A stretch of 64,000 bases of DNA, from assembly GCA_024195585.1 (NCBI GenBank), contig SWBL01000060.1, forward strand, positions 117,334 through 181,333. The letters are read 5' to 3'. Every line of letters starts with the position of its first letter. The first letter of the stretch is position 1. A model generated the notes under the pieces. The model was not told the DNA's origin, did no database searches, and saw only the letters and a list, made by a program, of their open reading frames with translations. A program made the translations under genes and the position numbers. Shown here piece by piece: positions 44,827 to 56,211 of the stretch. This DNA comes from Aureobasidium sp. EXF-3400. Its lineage: Eukaryota > Ascomycota > Dothideomycetes > Dothideales > Saccotheciaceae.

Positions 44827-45591
44827 AATTGTTGAAGTTGAATCTGGCTTTATCGTTAATGTAGTTTTGCTCATGGCATCTGGATAGTCAGAACGATCTC
44901 TTGCTTGTCTGTTGCACGATCCCAACATCAAGATCGTCTGCGATGGGTGGCCTGATGCCTAAAACCTCAAGGCAGCGGTAGAAGCAGAGATGGTTGGCGG
45001 AGCTGACGTTGGTCCTAGAAGCAATTTGGACTTCGACGTTACGGCACTGCTGGATGGATGACCACATTATATTGAACCACGTGAATGATGATGTCGCCTC
45101 ATTCAAGATGTCGGCTCGTAAGTGGTGGGGATAAAAAGAAGCGGCGCAGATTGACCCAAGCTGTGGGCTCATCTGCCAAGCCTCCGCCGGGTGGACCCCG
45201 CCCACTCGATGCATCGCCCCTGCCGTGATGTCAAGACGAGACAAGGCGCAGTCTTGTGCGATTCACGAAGGAATTGGAAGGATCGAAGGCTTAGGTAGGC
45301 AGAAGAAACAACCTCGAATCCTTCGCTATGCGCCTCAATGACCTAATCTAAATTCTGGTGCGGCAACGGGTAATACGGGGCACAAGGCTTGGAAGTGGTT
45401 GGTTCTGTATTGGTTATAACAGTGTCATTGCGCTGTCTCTGACCACCTTCCTATTTGCCAATTGCTATTCGCCTACCATTTCATTGGGCATTAATACGAC
45501 TTGTACACCCAGTTCCTATAAAAACACGACCTATTCTTGAAATCAAGATCTTCGAACTCTACAACCACCATAACACAAACGATTCTTCGAT
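44827..45591. other. promoter region of the surface protein
   Basis: Spacer with a TATA box at 45517-45524. A 118-codon minus-strand frame at 44888-45244 has no recognisable content. Confidence 0.5.
45517..45524 (+). promoter_or_regulatory. TATA box
   Basis: TATAAAAA about 70 bp upstream of the surface-protein ATG. Confidence 0.55.
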
Positions 45592-46524
45592 ATGAAGTTC
45601 TCGACTGTCATCATCTCAGCGCTCAGCGTCGGCAGCGCAGTCAACGCAGCTGCCATCCCAGAAGAAGCAAGCTCGCTCATCGTTCGTTCGAGTTACGACA
45701 TCGCTACATCACCTGAAACAAGTAATACACTTGAGAAGCGCAAGGGAGGCGGTGGAGGTGGAAGAGGCGGCGGCGGCAGTTCTGGTGGCAGCAGTTCTGG
45801 CGGTGGTCGCTCTGGCTCGTCTTCTTCGGGCTCTTCAAGCAGCTCTGGTTCTTCGGGAAGCTCTGGAAGTCGAGGCTCTGGAAGCTCTGGAAGTACATCA
45901 TCATCGTCCAACACTGGTGGTCGCACATCAGGTGGGTCAGGCGTGAGACCGTCGTACGGCAGTGGAGGCAATTACTACGCTGGTGGTGCTACAGCGCCAT
46001 ACAGATCAGGTGGTCGTTCACCTGGCGGAATTGCACCGTACGTGCTTGGTGGAGCCGCACTTGGTGTGGGAGCATACGCTCTTTATGGAGCCGGGGCCTA
46101 CATCTATCCCTACCCTCACCCTTACTACTTCCACAACCGCACCGAGGCCGCTCAAAACCAGACCTACACCAACTCTACAAACTCCACACTTCCCGTTCAG
46201 TGTGTTTGCTCTCAGTATTCTGAGTGTGGATGCGACGACCAGGATGATTCCTACTTGAGCTCAATCATCGGTAATGGTTCATCTTCCGACATCAACTCGA
46301 CTGTCGCTCGCATCGCCAACGTCAATGGCACCACCACTCTCATCGTCAATGGCACTCTTCCCAACGGCACTACCGCTTCTGGGGGCTCGGATTCTGGCTC
46401 TACTGCTTCTGGGGGTTCAAATTCGGGCTCTGGCACAAGCGCCGCAACCGCAATGAGAGTACCCGAGTCTGCTGGCATGTGGATGATTGCAGCTGGTGTT
46501 GGTGCATTCGTCTATGCCATGTAA
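45592..46524 (+). CDS. Gly/Ser-rich secreted, probably GPI-anchored protein (DUF7732-like)
   Basis: Intronless, 310 residues. Signal peptide (MKFSTVIISALSVGSAVNA), then a short propeptide ending LEKR, a Kex2-type site at about residue 50. Residues ~51-125 are almost only Gly and Ser with some Arg. A hydrophobic, Tyr-rich segment follows (APYVLGGAALGVGAYALYGA), then a conserved-looking Cys patch, CVCSQYSECGCDD, and many N-glycosylation sequons (NGT, NST). A second Gly/Ser repeat (ASGGSDSGST) precedes a C-terminal hydrophobic tail (GMWMIAAGVGAFVYAM) of GPI-signal form. The Cys patch resembles DUF7732; that name is from recall. Likely a cell-wall or surface protein; function unknown. Confidence 0.8.
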   Translation: MKFSTVIISALSVGSAVNAAAIPEEASSLIVRSSYDIATSPETSNTLEKRKGGGGGGRGGGGSSGGSSSGGGRSGSSSSGSSSSSGSSGSSGSRGSGSSGSTSSSSNTGGRTSGGSGVRPSYGSGGNYYAGGATAPYRSGGRSPGGIAPYVLGGAALGVGAYALYGAGAYIYPYPHPYYFHNRTEAAQNQTYTNSTNSTLPVQCVCSQYSECGCDDQDDSYLSSIIGNGSSSDINSTVARIANVNGTTTLIVNGTLPNGTTASGGSDSGSTASGGSNSGSGTSAATAMRVPESAGMWMIAAGVGAFVYAM

Positions 46525-49213
46525 GCGTGGTCAACCGATTCTTATGAGATATGGCATGGGCTGGCGTTCTTGATTTTTTCTCAACATGATACCACCCTAG
46601 GATAGCACGATTGACACTTTTGTATGAATATGAAGATTTGATCATCGATGAGTTTACACGTTCATGTCGCTCGCTATGAGCAGCTGTGACATTGTGTGCG
46701 CCGCATCGTCTCTGTGCTCCACATGACAATGATTTTTGAGCAGCGCGCTGCGATCCTAACCCGCCGCCTGCCTCCAAAAATCCAGCTTTCGCACGATGTG
46801 CCCCATCACAAACCTGCACCGTAGATCTCTTGAGTCTGGAAAGAATGACGATGAGCGGACGAGGGAGCGAGGCACGAGCAAGTGAGCAAGAGAAGGACGA
46901 AGGAGTAAGACGTCTCCAGAAGGCGAGCGACTTCTTTACCAAAACCTCTGCGCAACGAATTTCTGCGTGGGCTACTTGACCAACAATCGATTCTTCGAGC
47001 GTCAACGCGTTGTACCAGGCAGACTGCGCACCGCTGTAGAGGTACTCAGGTAGATAGCAGGCGGCAGTGTATGCTTAGGCAAGCATTGACAGGGCTTGTC
47101 GGCTCACACCCACAATCACACAGAATTTTGCAGGTCGCAACACGTCTCCCTTTGTTGTGACTCACGCAACAACACGCGCAGCACAACTTTGCTCACACAC
47201 ACAGACACGGTCTGCTCCTGTAGAATCTCTTCTTCAACCACCAGCTATACAGCCAGACAATCAATGAAAAGGTGTACGATGTGATGAACACAAAGTGAGA
47301 AATAAAAAATTCCGCCTGCCGAGCCCCCGAAGGAGATCGGTAGAGGTACTTCTGCGCGCTGTGCAATGCACGAAGTTCCTCTAGACTTCCGGCCTTCATG
47401 ATCGCCAAAGTCCAAACAAGGTAAGTATACGTTGGTAAGATGGGTGCGGGCTAAGGGCTGCTTATATACTGCTTGCTCGCCTATCTGCTTACCTAACCAG
47501 TGCAAACAGTGGGACATTGTTTGCTTGACGGTGGTATATGATTGGCTGGTTCGTGGGAAGAGTCATAGTAGAAGGTGATAGAAGGTGAGACGACTCAAGG
47601 AGGTGAGCTGGTTGGTTCACTGAGTAACGAGGGGTGCCAAGCTTGCAGGGAGGCTTCAGTGAGAGACTTGTCAGTTCGATTGGATGAGCAGAGTGCAAGA
47701 CCTTTGTCTTTGATGACAGGCAGTGAATCTTTGGTCATCTGAGCAGGTCAGGCTACAGTGTGCCGACGACGATATGTTCTCAAGCAGACGCTAGAGGGAC
47801 ACAGGTGTGCTGTCCAGGCAGTAGCCTCGATGAGCTTGCAGCGTGACAGATGCTCATTGTGTATGACTTACTCTCGCCAGGACTATCGCCATTGAGCGCC
47901 AGATGCTGCTATAGCATTAGAACGAACCAGCAAGCAGTCATAGTTCACTGCTTGCTAAGCAACACCGCACCCATGACTGCGACAACTCTGCCATGCCAAC
48001 CTAGCCTCACCGACCATTATCCGATCGCATACCTCAATGCTCACCTTTGACGCACTAGCTCTATTCTACGATACCACGTCCTTGTCCGACGATAGCACCT
48101 CGATCGATGCCATCCCATTCGTTCCTTTCCTCAATGCGTAATCCGTAGAAGTCGCTCAGATGGCCAGTGATTGCAGTAAGAGCCATGTCGTGACACACGA
48201 TTCCCTTACCTGGGAAGGAACGGGTTATGGGGATATATAAATGTCGTCTCTGACATCAAGCGTTCAGTCACATAGAGCGACCAAACCAGGTCGACCTATG
48301 CTGTGCTTGGGACGTGCAAGAAGCGTAGGAGATGCATTGGGACTGCACACACCTGAGCGTCCTTGCTGTAAGCAGGAGGCGAGATACCACCAATCGAATA
48401 CGGTTCCAAAGTCGATTGAACCTGTACGTCTGCCTTGTCGACGTGCTGTTGCTCTGGTGAATATAGGCGCTCCCATGGCATCCATGGACTTGATCGAGAA
48501 GTCAGGGTGGTACCTTCAACCAGTATTCTCAAGCAACTTTCTGCTTTCGTTCGCCAGCGCCTGGTCTCTTATGTTGTGTAGGCCCAAAGTAAGGATCCGC
48601 GACATAGTCTGTATCCGGTGTATGAGTGTTGTGTGTCTTGCGATTGTATAGGGTGAAATATGAGCATATACTTGTTGTTGAGTATTCAAATCTGAGTCCT
48701 GGCATGAAACCCATGCACAATTCAGCAGCTGTTGGTGAGACACAGACCTACTGCGACCGTGAAAAAGTCATCATACTCTCATCAGGTCGGATACATTGAG
48801 TTTCGAGTTCACCGTCAAATCATGAAAAGACTCATGTACAAGCAGCGCTGGATAGTTTGAGGTATGGTCTGTTAATGACAGCTGTTGCCAACAGTCGTCT
48901 TCCAACTGCCAATGTTGTAGACAGGGCAGGCGCGTTGAGAACTGTTCCGCTTGGACCTTCCTCAGCTTCAGCAACGTCCGCAAGGCTTGTCCTGAAAAAG
49001 AAACTCGATATCGGAAAGACGTTTATACAACGCCTCTCGCTACTTCCTGCATGTAGAGCCAGAGCAGCGGCGCTGTCATCTCGTATAGTCACGCCGTAGA
49101 GGTGGGTGCACAAAAGACTGAAGCTGGAAGCGTTCGAGTAAGAAGCGTGTCGGCACCCAGTATCCGCGTTCCCAATATCACTGTCAAACACTCAGAAACA
49201 CTACACCATCAGC
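46525..49213. other. 2.7-kb gene-poor region
   Basis: Open frames at 46400-47005 (minus) and 48241-48651 (plus) show no family resemblance or codon pattern of a gene. No tRNA or long repeat seen. A TATATAAATG stretch at 48233-48242 sits directly at the second frame's ATG, too close to act as its TATA box. Confidence 0.45.
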
Positions 49214-50650
49214 ATGAGCTCTCTATCGAAAGACAGCAAAATCCTTATTGTAGGAGGCGGTACGTGGGGTTGTTCTACAGCACTCCACCTCGCTCGTTGC
49301 GGATACAAAAACGTGACTGTATTGGAAGCCCATCCTATTCCTTCGCCCATCTCCGCTGGCAACGATGTCAACAAAATCATGGAAGAAGGAGAACCTTCAG
49401 AGAACGATACCGAAGAACAATATGTCTGGAATCGTATGCATCAAATCACGACCAAATACTGGAAAGAGGATGATGTGTTCAAGTCATTTTATCATCCCAC
49501 TGGCATAATTTTCAGCGCCATTTCGGATGATGTTTATGAGCACGTCAAGGGATATACGAGAGGTACGGAGAGTGAGTGGGTGTCCCTGAATTCGCCTGAA
49601 GATTTCAAGAAGACTATGCCAGAAGGTGTGCTGCAAGGCGATTTCCCGGGCTGGAGAGGATTCCATAAAGATCACGGCGCTGGCTGGGTATTTGCTCGTG
49701 GTGCTATGGTTTCTGCGTACGAAGAAGCCTCGAGATTAGGCGTCAAGTTCATCACTGGTGACTCAGCAGGAAAAGTAACATCGCTCCTGCATTCAGACTC
49801 GAAGGATACCATCATAGGTGCACAAACAGCGGAAGGTACCTCTCATCACGCCGACCAGACTATTCTATGCGCAGGAGCAAACGGCGACCTTCTCTTCGAT
49901 TTCGAGCAGCAGCTGCGACCTACAGCATGGACATTGGCTCACATACCTCTGTCCGTCGAGGAGGCAGCACTCTTCAAGAACCTACCCGTGCTGTACAACC
50001 CTGAACGTGGGTTCTTCGTTGAGCCAGATGCCGAAAAGCGAGAACTCAAATTTTGCGATGAGCATCCCGGATACATTAACATGGTGGCCGGCACTGTTAG
50101 TCCAGGGTACAGCGAAGGTACCATGCACTCACAGCCTTTCGCTCGCCATCAGATCCCGGTAGAAAGCGAGACGCGCATGCGCAAGTTCTTGCAAGAAGCA
50201 ATGCCCCAGATTGCGGATCGCGACTTTAGTTTTGCGAGAATCTGCTGGGATGCAGATACTGTGGATCGCCAATTCTTGATTGATAGGCCAAAGGGCAAGA
50301 GTGGATTGGTGGTCGCGGCTGGAGGATCCGGAATGGGATTCATGATGATGCCTGTAGTAGGACAGCTGATCGTGGACCGTATGGAAGGAGTGATGGAGGA
50401 AAAGTTGCAGAAGGGATTGAGATGGCGTCCTGAGCAGGCCATTAACAGGGACTGGCAAGCCAGTAAGTACCGTTCATGCTGAAGTGAGCCGAGAGAAGTT
50501 ACTGATGATACTGTTGCAGTTCAAGATAGACACGGTGGTGAAGGAAAGATCATGGACTTCCACAATGTCAAAGAATGGACGAGCGGCAAGGGCGACAGAG
50601 TACCGAATACGGAGCTTGCAAAGGACTCCAAGACGTGCAATACCATGTGA
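49214..50650 (+). CDS. fructosyl-amino-acid oxidase (amadoriase), FAD-dependent
   Basis: Oxidises the C-N bond of glycated amino acids, releasing glucosone, amino acid and H2O2. Exons 49214..50462 and 50520..50650 (57-nt intron) give 459 residues. The dinucleotide-binding motif VGGGTWGCSTALHLARCGY lies at residues ~13-31, followed by SAGNDVNKIM, typical of amadoriases, and AAGGSGMGFMMMPVVGQ near the C-terminus, the FAD-attachment half of the family. The exon-2 part (HNVKEWTSG) matches the usual family tail. Unlike amadoriases known to be peroxisomal, the C-terminus (KTCNTM) has no PTS1-type tripeptide. Sarcosine-oxidase relatives are the main alternative. Confidence 0.9.
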
Positions 50651-51694
50651 GGGATAGTCTCTTGCACCCAAAGCAGATGCTGCAGCATATCTACCACGAG
50701 CATCTGAATCAGAAGAATGGTCTCGCCTTGTATGAATCATGTCCCGCCTTCATGATCCGAATCCCTTGCGATCCACGGCACGAGATCAGATCTCTTAACT
50801 CAGCCACGATATGTCAATCGTGCTAACTAACATCTCAAATCTACAAGTCCCCTCTTCCGTGCTCAATATTGACCGAGCGGAAAACCCCTACGTCGCATTC
50901 AATTATATGCGCATCGTCATGTGTGATTACTATTCTTCGTCAAAAAAATCAAGCCGCGACGTTACTTCCTGACGTTTAAACTTCAAGCCCAATGTTTCGA
51001 ATCCAAGATGTGTAGTTTTAGACTTTTCGCGTGGGCACGAAGGATTTGGATTTGTTATGGATGTTGAAATGCTTGATTTTATGCTTAGAGGATCGTCAGG
51101 GAGTGAGGGAAGAAGAAGCTCCCGAATGGACCTCTAGCCAAGCAACACAAAGGATCAAAAAGGAATAGACATGACTTGTTAACTTTCTGCTGACAGAGAA
51201 TACAAAGTCAGACAAAAAAGTCTGTCACATACCCGTTGAATGACGATGAAGCGGAAGGACAATAGAGTTGTAGATCTTTGTCGAATTCGCAATCCGCAAG
51301 CGGCACCGCGAAAGGTTGTTGCGATACCAAATCTCGGCAGATGATTCAGTTCATGAGAAGCCGTACTGGAGCAACGAGTGTGATATAGAATACTGAATCA
51401 GACATGATCGTAGTTAGAAGACTGATAGGTCATGGGCAGGGAGATGATATGTACAGTATGCATTGAGAGCTTCTATGCGAAGCAAATATCTACAAAATTT
51501 CGCACACTCGACGCTCAAACGCGCAGATGATTATATGTAAAGATGAGAAAGAAAATGGGTATAGTGGTGCTTGTAGAATAGGAAAACAAAAGAGAAGAAG
51601 AATAAATGTGCTCATGTGAGACGGTCCCAGCCTCCCCCCAATATCCTGTCATAATGCCCTCATTCTTTCCTGTTATATGGTCGTCCCGTTGATT
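50651..51694. other. intergenic, no gene seen
   Basis: 1 kb between convergent genes (oxidase on plus, rhodopsin-domain protein on minus). A/G-rich in part; no feature supported. Confidence 0.5.
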
Positions 51695-52899
51695 TTACGG
51701 ACTGGTTCCGGTGGTAGAAGTGGTAGCGAAACTTGTCTCTTGCAAGACACTCCTTGTCATCTTGATGCCAGGATAGTCTGAAAGGATGTGCTCCTCTGAA
51801 TCAGAGTCGCGTATGCTGCTCTCTTTGACGGTGCCTCCCTTGACAACGACATCTCTGTCCGAGGGACGCACGCCCTCGGGGAGTTCGTAACCAGCTTCGC
51901 AGTTGACGTAGTTGCGACGGCCGGCCTTTGAACGGGTTCCGTTCATTTTTGAGGAAGCACCACCCGCATTTGAGCTGCCGAGGTGGAAGACACGGCGGAA
52001 TAGTGGACGCAAAGTACTCAGACAGCCAACCACCATGCCAATACCGTTCTCGGCGTAGCCCCAGATGACAATGTCACCAACACCGTGGATGTAGTCGTTG
52101 GAGTTGTTCAGGTTGACGGTGTATTTGAGACGAATGCAAGCAGAAAGACTGGCCAGAACACCCAAACTTAGGAGGAAAACGACCGAGACTTTCGAGTTGC
52201 GGTTCAGCTGAATCGACCACAGCAGAGGAATGGGCCTAACAGATCCAAGTCAGTGGAAGGGAAGGATATGCACAGTTCATGAAGACTTACAGTAGCGCAC
52301 AGAACCAGTCAGTGAAGATGTTGACGGCAGTGTCGGCGTAGTAGATGTTGGTGAGAGTAGTTTGAGAGTTGCAATGTCCTCCAGGGGTAGTCGTGTCCCA
52401 TGCCCACGAGATAGGGTTGCAATGGAAGATGATGACGAACAGAGAGATGACGTTCATGATGATGAACATGGCAGAAGTGACCCAGAGCGACGTGACGAAG
52501 CTTTTTTTACTGCTGGCAATGCGCATCTCCATCAATGAAATACTGAGCTTGATAGGCACAATTGCAATGCAGTAAAAGACTTCGAAGAAGAAGAACCACT
52601 ATTGACGGTAAGCTCGCAAACAAGACACGATACGGCCGATGGTAACTAACATGAAGACCGACAGAAACCTTTTCCTCTCCCAGCTCAGCTTCATGTCCAC
52701 CGACGCCGTTGAAAGCACCACCAAGACATGCTACTGTCAGAGCAGTGAATGGTATAGCTGCGAATAGCATAGACCAGTCGTCAGCACCCCATGCTCGGGT
52801 GCTTATTCTGATATAGACTCGTAACGCCAGTAACGGGTATGCAAGAACGGACAGGACAATAACTGTCGCAGCTAGGCGTGGCCCAGTGTCTTGTGACAT
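51695..52899 (-). CDS. fungal rhodopsin-domain integral membrane protein
   Basis: Exons in transcript order 52899..52651, 52598..52291 and 52235..51695 give 365 residues; introns are 52 and 55 nt (donors GTTAGT and GTAAGT). Same domain as the gene at 28491 but a distant paralogue: TRAWGADDWSMLFAAIPF, FHCNPISWAWDTTTPGGHC, NIFTDWFCALLPIPLLWSI across intron 2, and IWGYAENGIGMVVGCLSTLRPL. The C-terminal 100 residues are hydrophilic and Ser/Thr-rich (ending ATTSTTGTSP). Function unknown; PTH11-like receptor role is inference. Confidence 0.85.
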
Positions 52900-55800
52900 G
52901 ACGATAGATCAAAGCGCTGTCAGATGCTGGTAGTGGCGGTAGAATAAGTCGACAAGGTGGAATATTTTAGCAGAGCTGTTGTTCTGGTCTGGACGTGAGA
53001 CGCCTGGCGAGTTGAAACAGCGATGCGTCGGAGGGAGAACAATATGTATGTAAGGGTGTTTCGCAGGTGCGCAGCGAAGATGTGGAGATCAGGGGAGCTC
53101 GAAAACTTAAAGAGAGTTTGGCTCGAGGCACATTTCCGGTTCAGAAACCGTTGTGCCTTGCCGGTCACCGAAGTCTGCCTAGACTCGAGTGATGTGCGCC
53201 TTTTGTTTTTCAAAGGATCAAGACGATTATGTCACTCCAGCTGATGGCGTCGAAGACGTGAGCGAATGTAGACTAGGTACCAAAGTCCCTAATCATACAG
53301 ACCAGAACGTGACTCGTGAGTTGGAAGCAAGGTGGCGATGGTTCAGAATGAGAAGGGAGAAGAGTGGTGACTTAGCAGCCAAAGATGAAGAGGTGGAGTC
53401 ATGAGCGAATTTGTCAGATCAAAGAGTCCACCGACTTGATGAACCAGCCCGCGGATGGTGGCCGGCTGCCGAATGAACGGAGACAAACCAGTGTTGACGA
53501 AGGTCAATCCCAATTCTTTTCGGGGAGTACGTTCCTGTTTCAGTTGCAGTAGTGGGCTGCGGATCAAAGCGCTACAATGTGAGCCTCGTTCTCCTTGCAT
53601 CCCGGCTTTCCCACATGTGCAGGGGCCAAAGCCTTGAGGGCAGACTGATCAAATCGATTGCGTTGCTGGCCTTGATGAGAAATCAATGTCGCAACAGCCC
53701 GAAGCTGGACTGTATCTCAGAAGACTCCTCAACAATCTGATGATGCATGTCTAGTCTACACTGTGACAACGCTCGACAATTGAAGCTGTTTCTTTTTTCT
53801 CATCCGGGACCAACGCCGATTCGAATGCATCATGTCGAGTCATGAGAAGACGTCAAGAATCGTTGTGCATAAAAGAAGACAGCTATCCGGGTTAACCACT
53901 CTAGCGTGCCACTGGTGCCGCCTTGACGTGCACGTAGCTCTGTGCCAGAAGACCCCGAGTGCACGGCTTCCGGGTTTTCTCCCGCCCAAACGACGGGATG
54001 GAAAGCTAAAGGCGTCCCGATCGAGGCGTGATTGGTGGGTTTCATGTGATCCGTGACTCGTGAGCCTTCGACTTCTTCAACCTTTTTCTTTGGGTCTTTG
54101 TTCTTGTTCTGACTTGTGCGCTTTCTGTTCTGGTCGGTTGACACTCCACATCAAAACTTCGCACCCAGCTGCGAACCAATCAGAGACTTTCCCCACCATA
54201 TCAGCTCCTCGTAATCAATTTCCAACAGTCCTCGGAGTGGTCTCTGTTCTGTTATGGAACGCCCGAACTATCAACCAGGGTATCAACACATATATCTCTT
54301 GCTTACACCCTGTGCGTGAATATCGTGCAAAACCATGGCTCGAGAAGCCATTGCGACTGGTGCTCGAGAAGCGCAATGCTAGGTACTCCTTCAATCATTT
54401 TTCGCAAGACCAGCCGATGGATCGCGTGTCTGTATATTAAAACTGACAAGATCGCCTGGATTTCAATTCTGATCCCGAATCTGACTTCGAATTTCCACTG
54501 TTGTGTTTGAGAATGACACCCGGCGTTCTCGCCCGCCGCCCTGATTGTGGCTCAACTCAACATTTCAACGGCCACGTGTGCAGGAAAGAGAGGTCGAAAC
54601 ATGGGTACAAAATGTCATGAATGGAGATCTCGCCAGAAAATCTTGCCAGATTGGCACTTCGGCTACCCATACCATCGTACCGAGGCGGAAGGTTACATTG
54701 ACCTGCGTCCGGTCACCCGTAAAGGCGATTTGTTGGATGCCTAGCAAGATGAAGGTCAACATCTCTTAGACATGTGGTGGCGCTTCCAAGAAGGCCGGTC
54801 TCTTGGAATGTGTGTGAGCACCTGAAGATTGGCTGCGCATGAAGTGCGAGGAGTGAGACAAAGCCTCGTGACCGGACTTTGAAGCGTTAGCAGGTATAGT
54901 GGATGGCGCTCTGTCGGTGGAACAATTCCTCAATTGCTCTATACGGACGTAGAGCGTGAAAATCAGAAGACTGGCGACTATAGTGAGTACAACTAGGTAA
55001 TCTCCTGGTTGTTAGCGTATAGCGATGAACAGACCGTCCTTTGGGTGATGAAGCTATATCAGGCGCACTTCTATTGTACTCGGAGTAGGCAAGGCCCGAA
55101 GCTTTGTTGGACATGAGTCGAGATAGTCTAATGATGGAGCCCGAAGGATTCAAGCAGGTGATCAACATTTAATCTAGCCATACCGCAACCGAGCAAGGGC
55201 ACAGAGACGGTCGAAAGCTCGGCAAGTGATCAGGGTTAACAATTTGGAGAGCGGGTCCTTGTATGTCGCTCGAGCGCAAACTAGCCCAGTATGTTGGAGG
55301 CGAGTCAAGGTAGATGGGCATCCGGCGAATCATTGGGATCTACAAGAGCATTGGCACTGTTCTTTGTGATGGACATCTGCAGGGCAAAAAAGTGGCTCGG
55401 CTTCAAAAGAGAAGAGAAGCCCAAGAAAGGTATGCCGCCGCCGCATGCGACCATAAGGCCAAGAGGTGTAGTCCCGCATGTGGGATGATCGACAGTGTCG
55501 GGCAGAGTTTGTTAAAGTGTCTGCATTGCTCCTTCCTCTTCCTGTCGGCAATCGTAGTTCGCAAGGGTCTCCACACAACTTGGACGTGGCACGCAAGCGA
55601 GATAAGCAAGTGCTCGATATAAAAAATATTAATGTTAAACGATGGACTGTCGGCTCCAGATTTTTTTCTGCGCAGTTCATCGCTTGTCGAGAAGAGGACG
55701 ATCGAGTCGGCTATGCAAGAGAGTCCCAACAGTCCTGAAAGGTCAAGGCGCTCCAACCAGTCAGCCTCGTGTCTGGTTTGTTGACCCTTGTGTCGTACAA

Positions 55801-56211
55801 CAGTCTTGTGCTACAATCAGGTATGTACATGGCTGAAGGAAGTGGCATTTTGTCTGGCAAGGAGCTTGGGCCCTGTTTGGCGGGGTCGAAAAAAGAGCTG
55901 CACAAGACTTTGGCAAGACGAGGGGTAGACTGCCCTTCTTTCCACGCTAGGTAGGTTGATATACCTGGTTGCTGGACGACAACAAGCTCGCAGCACGAGT
56001 GCACGCTCTTGTGAGGACTGCTGGTTCGGCTCCACAATGCACAGCGACCTCAGCTCCAACCATGCTATGCAAGACAGTGACATAGGTAGGGCTGTGTTCT
56101 CTTGGCCTGCTTGAAACGCCTTGGCCTGCCCTTGGCGAGTTCTCCTGAACTGAACTCTTCACCGACAGAATCTCTTGTCGCTGCTATACCATTCAGTAGA
56201 GATCGTCAAGC
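52900..56211. other. 3.3-kb gene-poor region
   Basis: Largest gap in the window. Many frames of 60-130 codons on both strands, none with recognisable content or matching splice sites. No RNA gene or clear repeat noticed. Confidence 0.45.

Noticed and set aside
46400..47005. 201-codon minus-strand frame overlapping the surface-protein 3' end
   Set aside because: Partly antisense to a Gly/Ser repeat region, which favours long chance frames; composition is not protein-like.
48241..48651. 136-codon frame starting with ATG just after TATATAA
   Set aside because: TATA sits at the ATG itself, leaving no room for a transcript leader; no homology recognised.
53832..54144. Overlapping plus and minus frames in the 52.9-56.2 kb gap
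   Set aside because: Short, opposite-strand shadows with no recognisable domain.
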